DNA of 64,000 nt from Vibrio sp. UBA2441 (GCA_002342685.1 DDQN01000064.1:1-64000), one strand, 5' to 3'; counted from the first letter of the stretch, positions 34,107 to 44,592 are shown. Program-made: numbers and translations. The notes: a model not told the origin generated them from the letters alone.

Positions 34107-34316
34107 ATGTTGCGAGAATTTACGGTTTACAGACCAGTACAAATTGCCCGTTTTGTGAAAACACTATTTAAAGGTGAATTTTCAATTGCGGGCATTGGCA
34201 TATTTTCATTTGATCAGGGGCGGGTTTTATTGCCCGATCTAAAGAACAAAAAAATGTTAGAAATCATGAAAGAGATCAATAACATCATTCTCAAACAACT
34301 TCAGCTGGCTAGCTAA
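34107..34316 (+). CDS. ytfK: YtfK (DUF1107) stringent-response modulator homologue
   Basis: The 69-aa product reads MLREFTVYRPVQIARFVKTL... and matches E. coli YtfK (68 aa) in length and motif (FDQGRVLLPD near FDKGKILIP). YtfK in E. coli binds SpoT and promotes (p)ppGpp under phosphate or fatty acid starvation. RBS GAGGTTG lies upstream. A TTGACT (34040-34045) could be a -35, but I see no strong -10. I saw no clear Pho box. Confidence 0.83.
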   Translation: MLREFTVYRPVQIARFVKTLFKGEFSIAGIGIFSFDQGRVLLPDLKNKKMLEIMKEINNIILKQLQLAS

Positions 34317-34331
34317 GTTGTTTGAATTCAC

Positions 34332-34958
34332 TCAGGTTGGGAAGCAGACGCCAGTTCCTCCCAACCCACAGTATCCACTAGGATTTTTTGCCAGATATTG
34401 TTGATGGTAATCTTCCGCGAAGAAATACTTTCCTGTTAACTCGATTTCGGTGGTAATTTCATGTCTATTGTTATTATTTAACGCCGCTTGATATTGACGT
34501 TTAGTTTCTAGGGCAATGTTCAACTGCAACTCATCATAAACATAAATCGCAGAGCGATATTGAGTACCAAGATCATTGCCTTGTTTCATTCCCTGAGTCG
34601 GGTCATGCTTTTCCCAGAATGCATCAAGTAGGTTATTCAACGATATTATTTGGGGGTCAAAAACCACCTGAACGACCTCTGCATGACCAGTTTGTCCGGT
34701 ACAAACTTCGTCATAGGAGGGGTTTGATGTAAAACCGCCACTGTACCCAACAGATGTGGATACGACACCATCAAGAGACCAAAATAAGCGTTCAGCTCCC
34801 CAAAAACACCCCATGCCAAACAGAACCGCTTGTAGAGGGGGTTCTACGGTGATCGTCAGTTTAGATTGATTGACATAATGAGGTTGATCAATCTGTATCG
34901 ATGTATCACGGCCGGGCAAGGCGGTTTCAGCCGTTACCATTATCTGCTTGTTGAGCAT
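34332..34958 (-). CDS. msrA: Peptide methionine sulfoxide reductase A
   Basis: The 208-aa product has the catalytic GMGCFWG (Cys51) and the resolving cysteines Cys197 and Cys205 in GYCGLGGTGVCFP. It reduces the S form of methionine sulfoxide in proteins, using thioredoxin. This is the E. coli MsrA length type (212 aa). It is convergent with ytfK and divergent from tamA. Confidence 0.96.
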   Translation of the reverse strand: MLNKQIMVTAETALPGRDTSIQIDQPHYVNQSKLTITVEPPLQAVLFGMGCFWGAERLFWSLDGVVSTSVGYSGGFTSNPSYDEVCTGQTGHAEVVQVVFDPQIISLNNLLDAFWEKHDPTQGMKQGNDLGTQYRSAIYVYDELQLNIALETKRQYQAALNNNNRHEITTEIELTGKYFFAEDYHQQYLAKNPSGYCGLGGTGVCFPT

Positions 34959-35237
34959 AAGATTTTCCTTTTTCTAATTGTAGATTCTATATTTCTTGAT
35001 GGTTTATTAGTGAAATACGAGTGATTTTGTATATTGGCTGTGTTTCTTATGAAGTAACCTTTTGTAAGAAACGAATCTCTGATAGCGTTATATTTTATTA
35101 TATTTAAGTAAATTTAAGATAGTTTGAGTCTATTTGTAAATTATCTTTATTTGCCTCGCATTTTGAGAATGAACGAGTACCTTGATCTTGAGTATTGCTT
35201 TCAGGGTAAAACTAAGGATGTATTTCGGCAATTGAAC

Positions 35238-36947
35238 ATGTTAAAAGTCACCGCTGTTTGGTTAGCAAGCCTGTTATTCATTACGAATGCATGGGCTAAT
35301 ATCTCATTAGAAATAAAGGGGCTAGACGGTGCCCTTAAGACGAATGTGGATGCCTACTTATCCGCCATTTCAGAACAAGACTATTCAACATCCTTACGAT
35401 TTCAGTCTCGGCTCAGAGACAATATCAGCAATGCATTAAGGGCTCTTGGTTATTATCAGCCTGAGATTCAATTTGTTGTGTCAGAGGATCAGAAACTGAT
35501 GACGATTACTATAAACCGAGGTGAACCGGTCATTATAGAAGAGTCAGACATACACATCTTAGGTATGGCAAGGGAGGATGAGGAATTTATTCAGTTAGTC
35601 GAAAAATCCGGTCTCAATAAAGGCGAAACGCTCGATCATGGGAAATACGACTCACTTAAGTCCAGTCTTAGAAATTTGGCACTATCCAAAGGTTACTTTA
35701 ATGGAGATTTTTCTAAATCAGTGTTGGAAGTTTCTCCTGAGCTGGGACAAGCATTTGTTCATCTTCATTATAAAAGTGGGGTCCGTTTCCGGTTTGGCGA
35801 TACCATTATTTCTGGTAGCCAGATTGAACTAGAGAAAGTACGTTCATTAATCCCATATAAAAAGGGAGATCCTTATCTGTCATCGGACGTTGGTTTGTTT
35901 AATCAGCGACTGTCTAATACAGAATGGTTCTCTTCTGTATTTGTTCAGCCTGATATCAGTCATATCGGAGAAGGGGAGTTGCTCCCTATGCAGGTCACAC
36001 TCTCTCCACAATCAAAAAATCAAATTGAAACTGGTATCGGTTATTCGACGGATATTGCCGTGAAAGGGACATTGAAGTGGAAAAAGCCATGGGTAAATAG
36101 CTTAGGTCATAGTTTTGATTCCAGCCTGTCTTTATCTAAACCGGAGCAGACGGTAATTGTCGGATACAAAATCCCCTTAGAAGATGTACTTAATGAGTAT
36201 TATCGATTTCAGTACGGCATGAAATATGAGGATAAACAGGATACAGAAAGTTTAGAAACCAATGCTGTGGTTGAGCGTCACTGGCAGCTGGATAGTGGCT
36301 GGCATCGTACTGTGTATTTTCGATTTTTGCATGAAAACTTTACCCAAGGCGCTCAGGATGATGAGTTGATGATGCTGTTACCAGGATTCTCATTCTCTAA
36401 AGTTAAAACATCGGGAGGCTCCATGCCAATGTTTGGAAATAAGCAATCAATAGCTTTAGAGTTTTCTGATAAGTACCTAACATCTCGTGCACGTATATTC
36501 AGAGTGTTAGGAAAGTCGGCATGGATTAGAAGTTTAGGGAACAACCACAGAGGTTTAGTCAGGCTGGATGCGTCGGCTAATGTGGTTGATGATGTGAAGG
36601 ATGTTCCTCCGTCGATCCGTTTTTTTGCTGGTGGTGACAATAGTCTACGTGGCTACGATTATGAATCTATCTCGCCTACGGATGAAACGGGCGCGCTGAT
36701 TGGTGCCAAATTTATGGCCTCCAGCACGTTGGAGTATCAATATCGTCTGGTCGATAATTGGTGGATGGCAGCGTTTGTTGATTATGGTGACGCTTGGAAT
36801 GAAACGGCAGATTTGAAAATGGGAACAGGGTTTGGTGTTCGCTGGGCATCTCCTGTAGGGCCAATTCGACTGGACTTTGCCTGGGGCTTAGCTGAAGTAG
36901 GAGCTGAACAGTTCAAGATTCATTTTACCTTGGGGCCAGAATTATGA
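35238..36947 (+). CDS. tamA: Translocation and assembly module TamA (outer-membrane barrel)
   Basis: The start at 35238 (MLKVTAVWLASLLFITNAWA) gives a signal peptide and 569 aa (577 in E. coli). The open frame extends 38 codons upstream without a plausible signal. Three POTRA domains (about 22-260) precede a 16-strand Omp85 barrel (about 265-569), with the RGYDYESISP loop near residue 470. TamA works with TamB in outer-membrane assembly or lipid transport. The stop overlaps the tamB ATG by 4 bases. No strong RBS is seen at 35238. Confidence 0.9.
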   Translation: MLKVTAVWLASLLFITNAWANISLEIKGLDGALKTNVDAYLSAISEQDYSTSLRFQSRLRDNISNALRALGYYQPEIQFVVSEDQKLMTITINRGEPVIIEESDIHILGMAREDEEFIQLVEKSGLNKGETLDHGKYDSLKSSLRNLALSKGYFNGDFSKSVLEVSPELGQAFVHLHYKSGVRFRFGDTIISGSQIELEKVRSLIPYKKGDPYLSSDVGLFNQRLSNTEWFSSVFVQPDISHIGEGELLPMQVTLSPQSKNQIETGIGYSTDIAVKGTLKWKKPWVNSLGHSFDSSLSLSKPEQTVIVGYKIPLEDVLNEYYRFQYGMKYEDKQDTESLETNAVVERHWQLDSGWHRTVYFRFLHENFTQGAQDDELMMLLPGFSFSKVKTSGGSMPMFGNKQSIALEFSDKYLTSRARIFRVLGKSAWIRSLGNNHRGLVRLDASANVVDDVKDVPPSIRFFAGGDNSLRGYDYESISPTDETGALIGAKFMASSTLEYQYRLVDNWWMAAFVDYGDAWNETADLKMGTGFGVRWASPVGPIRLDFAWGLAEVGAEQFKIHFTLGPEL

Positions 36948-39900
36948 GCAGAATGGCTTTCAAGTGGTTAAAGCGACTGCTTTATTCCGTCTTAGTATTC
37001 TTGTTATCCATATGCTTGCTGGTGGTTGTCCTGCTATTTACTCAACCCGGCCTGAATCTCGTGTTATGGGGGACAGAACAAGCATTGCCCCAGTTTCAGG
37101 TTGATCAGGCTGAGGGAGCCATATTCCCTCAATTTACGTTGTACAACACTTCATTTAACGACTCGTCATACGCACTAAAAAGTCATAGCCGTAAGATCAC
37201 TATTGCGGTGGAACCACGTTGTTTTTTAACCTCATCGGTGTGTATTTCTAAGATAGAAATGGATGGTTTAAACGTTTCACTGCCTCAGTTACCTGCAAAA
37301 AATGAACAGGTAAAAACCACAGAGCCGGTTAGCAAGGTTCAGACTCCCATTCCTGTAACGATTGATCGCATTGAATTTAAAAATAGTAATCTTGATATTC
37401 TTGGAAACAACATAAAATGGGAGCGATTTACTTCAGGATTGGCGTTTCAGGCAAGCTCACTGACCATTTATCCGACCATGTTGCAAACCCTGATGGTTGG
37501 ACTGGCAAAAGATGAGTCGGATAAGAAAACACAAACAAACCATTCTTCCAGACAGGCTATTGCCAGAGATAAACCGATCCAGCTTCCTGAGATCAGTATT
37601 CCTTTAGACATAGATATCCAGCAATTTGATTTAAAGCAGTTCACCTTACAAGGTGACGTGCCTATTAGAGTTAATCAGTTAGGAATGTCAGCTCATATGA
37701 TAGGGCAGGCAGTGGATGTTCGACAATTAGATATTGATTTGCCTGAAGCCGATGCAAGCCTGCAAGCTAAGGTGACGTTGACCGAAGATTACCCTGTTCA
37801 ACTGAATGCAACGATTGCGGTAAAGCAAAGTGAATTAGCCGGGCAAAAGATTGAGCTGTCAGCCAGTGGCAGCGTAGCAGAAATGGCTTTGACGTCGGAA
37901 CTTTCCGGAGTGGTAAATGCTTCGATAGAAGGTGATATTCAGCCATTGCAGCCTGAGTTACCGTTTGATGTAGCCTTAACAAAAGGAAAGCTGCAATGGC
38001 CTCTTAAAGGGAAGCCCCAATATCAAATAGACGTTTCTGCACTGCAGCTTATGGGATCACTCAAGAGTTATCGTTTGAGCTTGGCAACTAAATTGGAAGG
38101 CAGTGATATTCCTGATGTTGTATTGGATATTGAAGGGAAAGGGAACTTACAGCAAATCGATTTAGAGGCTATTCAGGTTGATACGTTGGGAGGGGAGGTT
38201 TCAGGTCAGGTAATGGTGAACTGGCAATCGCCGCTCAACTGGAGCGCAGCGTTAGGGTTGCAGAATATTCAGCCAGGTTTGCAGTGGACACAAGCTGAAG
38301 GAACTATTTCTGGTTCATTAGTGACTTCTGGTGAGCTTCTTAGTGGCGGTGGTTGGCGGATTAGGCTGCCAGTCTTAGACATTGAAGGTATCGTGCGAAA
38401 CTACCCGCTCGATATTCAAGGGTCTTTTGAGGCGGCTGATGATAAAGCGGCGGGAGGTCTGGAATTGACCACTCAGGGCTTGAGCATTAAACATGGGGCA
38501 AATGGTGTTCAAGTTTCAGGTCGAGTGGATAAAGAATGGAATATGGATAGCGTTATTCATTTTCCTGAACTGAATAAATCCATTCCCGACGTTAGAGGAC
38601 AGATAAAGGGTGAATTGTCGTTGCGAGGGCAGCGAGAAGAGCCAAGGTTAGAAACTGACTTAACCGCCGAACAAATATCATATAAAAAGCAAATTTCGAT
38701 ATCTCAGCTTCAACTAGGGGCTAGTGTATTGCCGCTACCTCAGCCTGATGGTCAGTTAAACCTATATATAAAAAATATGAAGTATCAGGGTAAAATTGTT
38801 GATTCCATTGATTTAACGCTAGCAGGAACTCAAAAATATCATGAGCTGAGTTTCATTATGTTGTCTGAACTGCTGAACGCTACGGTTCATATAAATGGGA
38901 ATTTAGACAACGTCCCTGACATGGTTTGGAAAGGAGGGGTGAATAAAGCCGAGTTTTCTACGCCACAAGGGCCATGGAGGTTAGATAAACGAGTCAAATT
39001 ATCTGTCTTAGTCAAAGAGCAATTGGCCAAAATTAGTGCGCATTGTTGGAGCCAGGCAGAGTCTCAGGTATGTCTGACTCAAAACCTGTCTGCTGGAAAG
39101 ACTGGAGAAGTGAATGTTGATGTGCAAAATTTCAACTTTAATCAACTTAAGATGTTTGTACCACCGCAGACTCAGTTATTTGGCGAGGTTAATGCGACAG
39201 CTATTGCTAGTTGGGGCGTAAATAAAGATCCGGATGTTGATATTGCAATCCGTCTACCGAAAGGCAGGGTTATTCAAACCATAGAGCAACCTGTTGAATT
39301 GGGTTGGGAGAGTGTCACGCTTAATGCTAGCTTGCATAACAATCGTTTAAAAAGCGATTGGCAATTTAATCTGACAGACAATGGAAGTGTTAAGGGGAAC
39401 GTTGAAGTTGTAAATGTTCTCGCAGAGAAACAAGCGTTGGAAGGTAATTTGGTGTTAACAGAGATCAACGTGGATATGTTGAAGCCGCTTGTTGGTGAAT
39501 ATGGAAAGGCAGAAGCCAATATTAATTCTAAGATTAAGGTTAGTGGCTCAGTTAAGCACCCTAAGGTCACTGGGAATTTTATGGTCGACGACATTGTTGC
39601 ACTTGGTGATATTACCCCTATAGAAATTAATAAGGGTAAGCTAGATATTCAATTTCTGGGTTATAAGGCGGCGTTAAACGCTGATATAGAAACCAAAGAT
39701 GGAATATTGAAGGTTGATGGAAATGCGGGTTGGGAGGATTTACAGGCATGGGATACTAACCTTCATGTTTTTGCCGATGAGCTAAAAGTGGTAATACCGC
39801 CAATGGTAGAGGTCAAGGTTAAGCCAGACATGCAGATATTAATGACACCTGACTTGGTTAAAGTTGAAGGTGATATATACCTACCCTGGGGGAAAATTAT

Positions 39901-40708
39901 CGTAGAAGAACTTCCTTCCAGTGCAGTAAAAGTATCCACGGATGAAGTTTTGCTCAATCAGGAGCTGAAACCTGTGGAACAAAATGCAGGGTTACCTCTG
40001 GCGCTCGAAACGGACGTCAACATTCATATCGGCGATCAATTTGAGCTTTCCGCTTTCGGGTTGAGTGGCGAGTTGGTTGGTAAATTGAATGTTACTCAAA
40101 AGGATAAAGGTCCGTTTATTGTCGGTGAGATTGAGGTCAATAAAGGAGAGTATCGCTCATTTGGTCAGGATCTTCAGATCAAAGAAGGAAAAATTTTAAT
40201 GAATGGCCCAGCAGATCAACCATACTTAGCGATAAAAGCGATCCGAAATCCAGAAAATACACGGGATGAGGTGGTCGCGGGCATACAGGTGACAGGACCT
40301 GCCAATGAACCAGTTATTACTATTTTTTCAGAACCAGCAATGCCGCAGGCGAATGCGCTGTCATATTTGCTGAGAGGTCAGGATATTGATGGTAAGTCAG
40401 GTGGGAATGCAATGACAACGGCACTCATAGGTCTGAGCTTGGCGAAGAGTGGGCAAATTGTTGGGCAGATCGGAGAAGCTTTTGGTGTTTCCGACCTCCA
40501 GTTAGATACGGCTGGCTCGGGAGATGACTCTCAGGTGACAGTGAGCGGTTACATTACGTCTGATCTGCAGGTTAAGTATGGGGTAGGGATATTTGATTCT
40601 TTTGGTGAATTTACAGTTAGATACCGATTAATGAAGGATCTTTATTTAGAAGCGGTTTCTGGGTTAAATAGTGCAGTGGATCTGCTATATCAATTTGAGT
40701 TTGATTAG
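36944..40708 (+). CDS. tamB: TamB (AsmA-like, DUF490) inner-membrane bridge protein
   Basis: The product is 1254 aa (1259 in E. coli). One N-terminal membrane helix (about 12-34) anchors a long beta-helical periplasmic part. The C-terminal DUF490/TamB domain is at about 900-1254 and ends DLLYQFEFD, with a terminal aromatic residue. It spans the periplasm to TamA and is thought to carry phospholipid. It is coupled to tamA by an ATGA overlap. Confidence 0.93.
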   Translation: MSRMAFKWLKRLLYSVLVFLLSICLLVVVLLFTQPGLNLVLWGTEQALPQFQVDQAEGAIFPQFTLYNTSFNDSSYALKSHSRKITIAVEPRCFLTSSVCISKIEMDGLNVSLPQLPAKNEQVKTTEPVSKVQTPIPVTIDRIEFKNSNLDILGNNIKWERFTSGLAFQASSLTIYPTMLQTLMVGLAKDESDKKTQTNHSSRQAIARDKPIQLPEISIPLDIDIQQFDLKQFTLQGDVPIRVNQLGMSAHMIGQAVDVRQLDIDLPEADASLQAKVTLTEDYPVQLNATIAVKQSELAGQKIELSASGSVAEMALTSELSGVVNASIEGDIQPLQPELPFDVALTKGKLQWPLKGKPQYQIDVSALQLMGSLKSYRLSLATKLEGSDIPDVVLDIEGKGNLQQIDLEAIQVDTLGGEVSGQVMVNWQSPLNWSAALGLQNIQPGLQWTQAEGTISGSLVTSGELLSGGGWRIRLPVLDIEGIVRNYPLDIQGSFEAADDKAAGGLELTTQGLSIKHGANGVQVSGRVDKEWNMDSVIHFPELNKSIPDVRGQIKGELSLRGQREEPRLETDLTAEQISYKKQISISQLQLGASVLPLPQPDGQLNLYIKNMKYQGKIVDSIDLTLAGTQKYHELSFIMLSELLNATVHINGNLDNVPDMVWKGGVNKAEFSTPQGPWRLDKRVKLSVLVKEQLAKISAHCWSQAESQVCLTQNLSAGKTGEVNVDVQNFNFNQLKMFVPPQTQLFGEVNATAIASWGVNKDPDVDIAIRLPKGRVIQTIEQPVELGWESVTLNASLHNNRLKSDWQFNLTDNGSVKGNVEVVNVLAEKQALEGNLVLTEINVDMLKPLVGEYGKAEANINSKIKVSGSVKHPKVTGNFMVDDIVALGDITPIEINKGKLDIQFLGYKAALNADIETKDGILKVDGNAGWEDLQAWDTNLHVFADELKVVIPPMVEVKVKPDMQILMTPDLVKVEGDIYLPWGKIIVEELPSSAVKVSTDEVLLNQELKPVEQNAGLPLALETDVNIHIGDQFELSAFGLSGELVGKLNVTQKDKGPFIVGEIEVNKGEYRSFGQDLQIKEGKILMNGPADQPYLAIKAIRNPENTRDEVVAGIQVTGPANEPVITIFSEPAMPQANALSYLLRGQDIDGKSGGNAMTTALIGLSLAKSGQIVGQIGEAFGVSDLQLDTAGSGDDSQVTVSGYITSDLQVKYGVGIFDSFGEFTVRYRLMKDLYLEAVSGLNSAVDLLYQFEFD

Positions 40709-40718
40709 AGGGGCTAGG

Positions 40719-41021
40719 ATGCAACATCTTGTATTTGTTTATGGAACACTACGTAAAGGTGAATGTAATTATCATCTATTAGAAAAAAGTGAGTACTTGG
40801 GACGTTTTGAAACAGAACCTAACTACCAGCTCTATGACTATGGTGATTATCCTGGATTAGCCCATGGTAGTAATAGTGTTATCGGGGAAGTATACCGAAT
40901 TGATGAAATGACGCTGGGGCAGTTAGATGTACTGGAAGACGAGTCAGTAGAATTTCATCGGGAATCCATTGAAACGAGCTATGGTTCAGCTTGGGTTTAT
41001 ATGAAAATTCTAGTGAGTTAA
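40719..41021 (+). CDS. ytfP: YtfP (gamma-glutamylcyclotransferase-like fold)
   Basis: The 100-aa product starts at ATG 40719 (MQHLVFVYGTLRKGE), preferred over an upstream in-frame start inside tamB. The VYGTLRKGE motif with the YGSL-like loop is typical of the GGCT family. The substrate is unknown. It lies 10 bases after tamB and probably shares its transcript. Confidence 0.88.
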   Translation: MQHLVFVYGTLRKGECNYHLLEKSEYLGRFETEPNYQLYDYGDYPGLAHGSNSVIGEVYRIDEMTLGQLDVLEDESVEFHRESIETSYGSAWVYMKILVS

Positions 41022-41123
41022 CATTTCATTACACGACGTCTTAATGAAGACGATTGAAGTGTGTTTAATTTTACAAATCGTTCGCCCAATAGAAATAATC
41101 TATTGGACGAACCAGTTTACTGC

Positions 41124-42134
41124 TTATTCTGGATTTGCGTTTAAAAACTCTTCGACTTTTCGAACCATACTTTTCGAACCGACGAAAAACGGTACTCGCT
41201 CATGAAGTTCCGTTGGTTTTAATTCCATAATTCTGTTTTTGCCATCGGAAGCGATACCACCGGCTTGCTCTATAAGAAATGCCATTGGGTTACATTCATA
41301 CAATAGGCGTAACTTACCACGGGGATGACTTTCAGTACTTGGGTACAAGTATATTCCGCCTTTTAACAGGTTTCGGTGAAAATCAGCAACCAAGGAACCA
41401 ATGTAGCGGGAAGTATATGGACGATTATCTTCAGGCATACTCTCTTGGCAGTACTTAATGTACTTTTTCACACCTAAAGGAAAACGGATATAGTTTCCTT
41501 CATTGATTGAATAAATTGTCCCATTGTCTGGGATCATCATGCCTTCATGAGACAGACAGAATGAACCAATTGAAGGGTCATAAGTAAAGCCATGAACACC
41601 ATTACCTGTCGTATACACCAACATGGTAGAAGAGCCATAAATCACGTAACCGGCAGCAACTTGCTTGTCTCCAGGTTGAAGAAAATCTTCTTGGGTTGGA
41701 GGGGTTCCGACAGGAGATACCCGGCGATAGATAGAAAAAATAGTACCAACAGAAACATTTACATCGATATTAGAAGAACCATCTAATGGATCCATAAGCA
41801 CGACGTATTTAGCGTTTTTGTTTAATTCCTTGTTAAAAGCAACAGCTTCGTCTTCTTCTTCACTAGCAACACCACAAACTTGATCCCTGGCTTCAAGCGC
41901 AGCTTTAAATTTGTCGTTAGCGTATAGATCAAGTTTCTGTTGATCTTCACCTTGAACGTTTTCGCTACCTACGGATCCGGTAATATCAACAAGACCCGCT
42001 TTGTTGATTTCACGGTTAACTATTTTTGCCGCTAAGCGAATGGAAGCGAGAAGAGATGAAAGTTCACCACTTGCATGAGGGAAATCTTGCTGTTTCTCTA
42101 CAATATATTCGCCAAGAGTGCGAAATTCAGACAT
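41124..42134 (-). CDS. fbp: Fructose-1,6-bisphosphatase, class I
   Basis: The 336-aa product (332 in E. coli) has the metal-binding motifs ASEEEDEAV and DPLDGSSNIDVNVSVGTIFS. It makes fructose 6-phosphate in gluconeogenesis. It is divergent from mpl, with which it shares a 254-base gap. Confidence 0.96.
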   Translation of the reverse strand: MSEFRTLGEYIVEKQQDFPHASGELSSLLASIRLAAKIVNREINKAGLVDITGSVGSENVQGEDQQKLDLYANDKFKAALEARDQVCGVASEEEDEAVAFNKELNKNAKYVVLMDPLDGSSNIDVNVSVGTIFSIYRRVSPVGTPPTQEDFLQPGDKQVAAGYVIYGSSTMLVYTTGNGVHGFTYDPSIGSFCLSHEGMMIPDNGTIYSINEGNYIRFPLGVKKYIKYCQESMPEDNRPYTSRYIGSLVADFHRNLLKGGIYLYPSTESHPRGKLRLLYECNPMAFLIEQAGGIASDGKNRIMELKPTELHERVPFFVGSKSMVRKVEEFLNANPE

Positions 42135-42388
42135 GTTATATCCTTAACGTTGCTGATTATTTTGGGGGCTTTTTTAATTACAATGAGACATAGTTATAAT
42201 AGGTATTCAATTTTCAAAGTAACCAGTGAATTGTATGGCAATAAACTTATTAAGAGTAATGAAGTAACTCTCTGATAATCAATTTGTTTTAGTGGCTTAT
42301 CACATTTAACTTGAAACATTGTTAACATGTTACTTAATGATGTTACTTTGATCACATATTTTATGTAAACCAATTAGGGATGAATTTA

Positions 42389-43744
42389 ATGCATATTCAT
42401 ATTTTGGGAATTTGCGGCACTTTCATGGGCGGGGCTGCAGTGCTTGCTCGCCAGTTAGGACACCGCGTCACAGGTAGTGATGCCAATGTTTATCCACCAA
42501 TGAGTACATTGCTTGAGTCTCAGGGTATTGAGATCATTGAAGGATTTGATCCTACTCAGTTAGATCCTGCTCCGGATCTCGTGGTCATAGGCAATGCGAT
42601 GAGTCGTGGAAATGCCTGTGTAGAATATGTCTTAAATAAAAATTTGAAATATACCTCTGGGCCTCAGTGGCTTCAGGAGTTTCTACTGCATGATAGATGG
42701 GTATTGGCCGTATCAGGAACGCATGGAAAAACAACAACATCAAGCATGCTGTCTTGGATTCTAGAGGATTGCGGTTATGCGCCGGGTTTCTTGGTTGGTG
42801 GTGTCCTGGGTAACTTTGGAATATCAGCCCGCTTGGGTGATAGTATGTTTTTTGTTGTTGAAGCTGATGAATATGACAGTGCTTTTTTCGATAAGCGTTC
42901 TAAGTTTGTTCATTATCATCCTAAAACACTGATCATGAATAATCTGGAATTTGATCATGCGGATATTTTTGACGATCTTAGTGCGATCAAAAAGCAATTT
43001 CACCATTTAGTCAGAACTGTGCCAGGTATTGGCCGGATAGTTTCGCCAAAGCAAGACGCAGCGCTTGAGGATGTTTTGGCGCAAGGCTGTTGGAGTGAAC
43101 AAGAATTTACCGGAGAAGATGGTCACTGGCAGGTGGAAAAAACCGCAAAAGATGGCAGCCGATTCAAGGTGTTTTTCTGTGGAGAGTATGTTGGAGATGT
43201 CGATTGGGACTTGATTGGCGATCACAACGTGAATAACGCATTGATGGCGATATCGGCAGCAAGACATGTGGGTGTGACACCGGAACTCGCTTGTGAGTCT
43301 TTGGGTAAGTTTATTAATACTAAGCGTCGCCTAGAATTAAAAGGTGAGGTCAATGGTGTTTCTGTTTATGATGATTTTGCTCATCACCCAACGGCGATTG
43401 AACTTACTCTGGACGGCTTAAGAAACAAGGTTGGAGAGAAAAAGATCATAGCGGTATTAGAGCCCCGTTCGGCCACTATGAAAATGGGTGTGCATAAGGC
43501 CTCGCTGGCTACTTCCTTATCTAAAGCGGATAACGTCTACTTTTATCAACCGGAAACTATTTCGTGGTCGCTTGATGAAGTGACAAAACATTGTTCTCAG
43601 CCAGCAACAATTAGCTCCAACATTGAGGAGATAGTCACTACTATTGCGCAGGAAGCCAATAGTGGTGATCAAATTTTGGTTATGAGCAATGGCGGCTTTG
43701 AAGGCATTCACGACAAGTTATTAGCTGCACTGGCCATAAAATAA
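42389..43744 (+). CDS. mpl: UDP-MurNAc:L-Ala-gamma-D-Glu-meso-DAP ligase
   Basis: The start at ATG 42389 (MHIHILGICGTFMGGAAV) follows RBS AGGGA; an in-frame ATG three codons earlier overlaps the RBS. The product is 451 aa (457 in E. coli). The ATP loop is VSGTHGKTTT, with DDFAHHPTA in the C-terminal domain. It recycles murein tripeptide in the cytoplasm. Confidence 0.95.
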   Translation: MHIHILGICGTFMGGAAVLARQLGHRVTGSDANVYPPMSTLLESQGIEIIEGFDPTQLDPAPDLVVIGNAMSRGNACVEYVLNKNLKYTSGPQWLQEFLLHDRWVLAVSGTHGKTTTSSMLSWILEDCGYAPGFLVGGVLGNFGISARLGDSMFFVVEADEYDSAFFDKRSKFVHYHPKTLIMNNLEFDHADIFDDLSAIKKQFHHLVRTVPGIGRIVSPKQDAALEDVLAQGCWSEQEFTGEDGHWQVEKTAKDGSRFKVFFCGEYVGDVDWDLIGDHNVNNALMAISAARHVGVTPELACESLGKFINTKRRLELKGEVNGVSVYDDFAHHPTAIELTLDGLRNKVGEKKIIAVLEPRSATMKMGVHKASLATSLSKADNVYFYQPETISWSLDEVTKHCSQPATISSNIEEIVTTIAQEANSGDQILVMSNGGFEGIHDKLLAALAIK

Positions 43745-43756
43745 AAGGCAAAACTA

Positions 43757-44374
43757 ATGAAACAAGAAAAATCCATCACTTTAGCTTTTACCGGGGCATC
43801 CGGAGCGCCGTATGGCCTTCGCTTATTAGAGTGTCTTATTGCTGCAGAATATAAAGTGTATCTACTTATATCGTCGGCGGCGCGAGTAGTGATGGCAACG
43901 GAGCATGGGTTGAAACTGCCAAGTGGCCCCGAAGCGGCTAAAGAAGCCCTTGTCAGTCATTTGGACTGTGAGCCTGAGTTTCTTGAGGTTTGCGGAAAAG
44001 AGGATTGGTTTTCTCCTGTTGCATCGGGAAGTGCTGCACCAGCTCAGATGGTTGTCTGTCCTTGTTCTGCGGGCAGTGTCGCGGCGATTGCTCATGGAAT
44101 GTCCGATAACCTAATAGAGCGTGCTGCCGATGTGGTGATGAAAGAGCGTGGGCAACTGCTTTTGGTGGTTCGTGAAACGCCATTCTCCACATTGCATCTG
44201 GAAAATATGCATAAATTGTCTCAGATGGGTGTGACCATTATGCCTGCTGCCCCTGGTTTTTATCATCAGCCTAAATCTATTGAGGATCTGGTGGACTTCA
44301 TGGTGGCTAGGATCTTAGATCATTTGGATGTAGAACAAGGCTTGGTTCCGCGTTGGGGTTATGACCAGCGCTAA
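43757..44374 (+). CDS. ubiX: Flavin prenyltransferase
   Basis: The 205-aa product starts with ALAFTGASGAP-type FMN binding (FTGASGAPYGLRLLE) and has PCSAGSVAAIAHGMSDNLIERAADV. It makes prenylated FMN for UbiD in ubiquinone synthesis. It is 12 bases after mpl, as in many gammaproteobacteria. Confidence 0.95.
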   Translation: MKQEKSITLAFTGASGAPYGLRLLECLIAAEYKVYLLISSAARVVMATEHGLKLPSGPEAAKEALVSHLDCEPEFLEVCGKEDWFSPVASGSAAPAQMVVCPCSAGSVAAIAHGMSDNLIERAADVVMKERGQLLLVVRETPFSTLHLENMHKLSQMGVTIMPAAPGFYHQPKSIEDLVDFMVARILDHLDVEQGLVPRWGYDQR

Positions 44375-44498
44375 AACGTACCCGGGCAAGCAATGCTTTT
44401 TGCCGATTAGGTAGAATTTAAATGCTGCTGCTCTGATTTCTGTCACTTTCCAAGGGTTAACCATAGCTCAAAGTGTAAATTCAGATTACAATCTTGAC

Positions 44499-44592
44499 GA
44501 CTCAACGGGGTGCTGCGTTTTTGACGTGGCTGAGATTAAGCAATTAGAACCCGTATACCTGAACCAGATAATACTGGCGTAGGAATTGAGCT
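44499..44592 (+). promoter_or_regulatory. TPP riboswitch (THI element)
   Basis: GGGGTGC (44507-44513), GCTGAGATTA (44529-44538), ACCCGTATACCTGAACCAGATAATACTGGCGTAGGAA in the following bases (44549-44585), and the closing CTCAA/TTGAG (44501-44505/44586-44590) are the conserved parts of the thiamine pyrophosphate riboswitch. It lies 59 bases before thiB and should lower its expression when TPP is high. Confidence 0.95.

Noticed and set aside
35124..35237. Longer N-terminus of tamA (607 aa)
   Set aside because: The extra 38 residues hide the signal peptide that begins at 35238 and have no family match.
43953..44192. Minus-strand frames opposite ubiX
   Set aside because: Several overlapping antisense frames of 60-80 aa are explained by ubiX codon use; none has a family feature.
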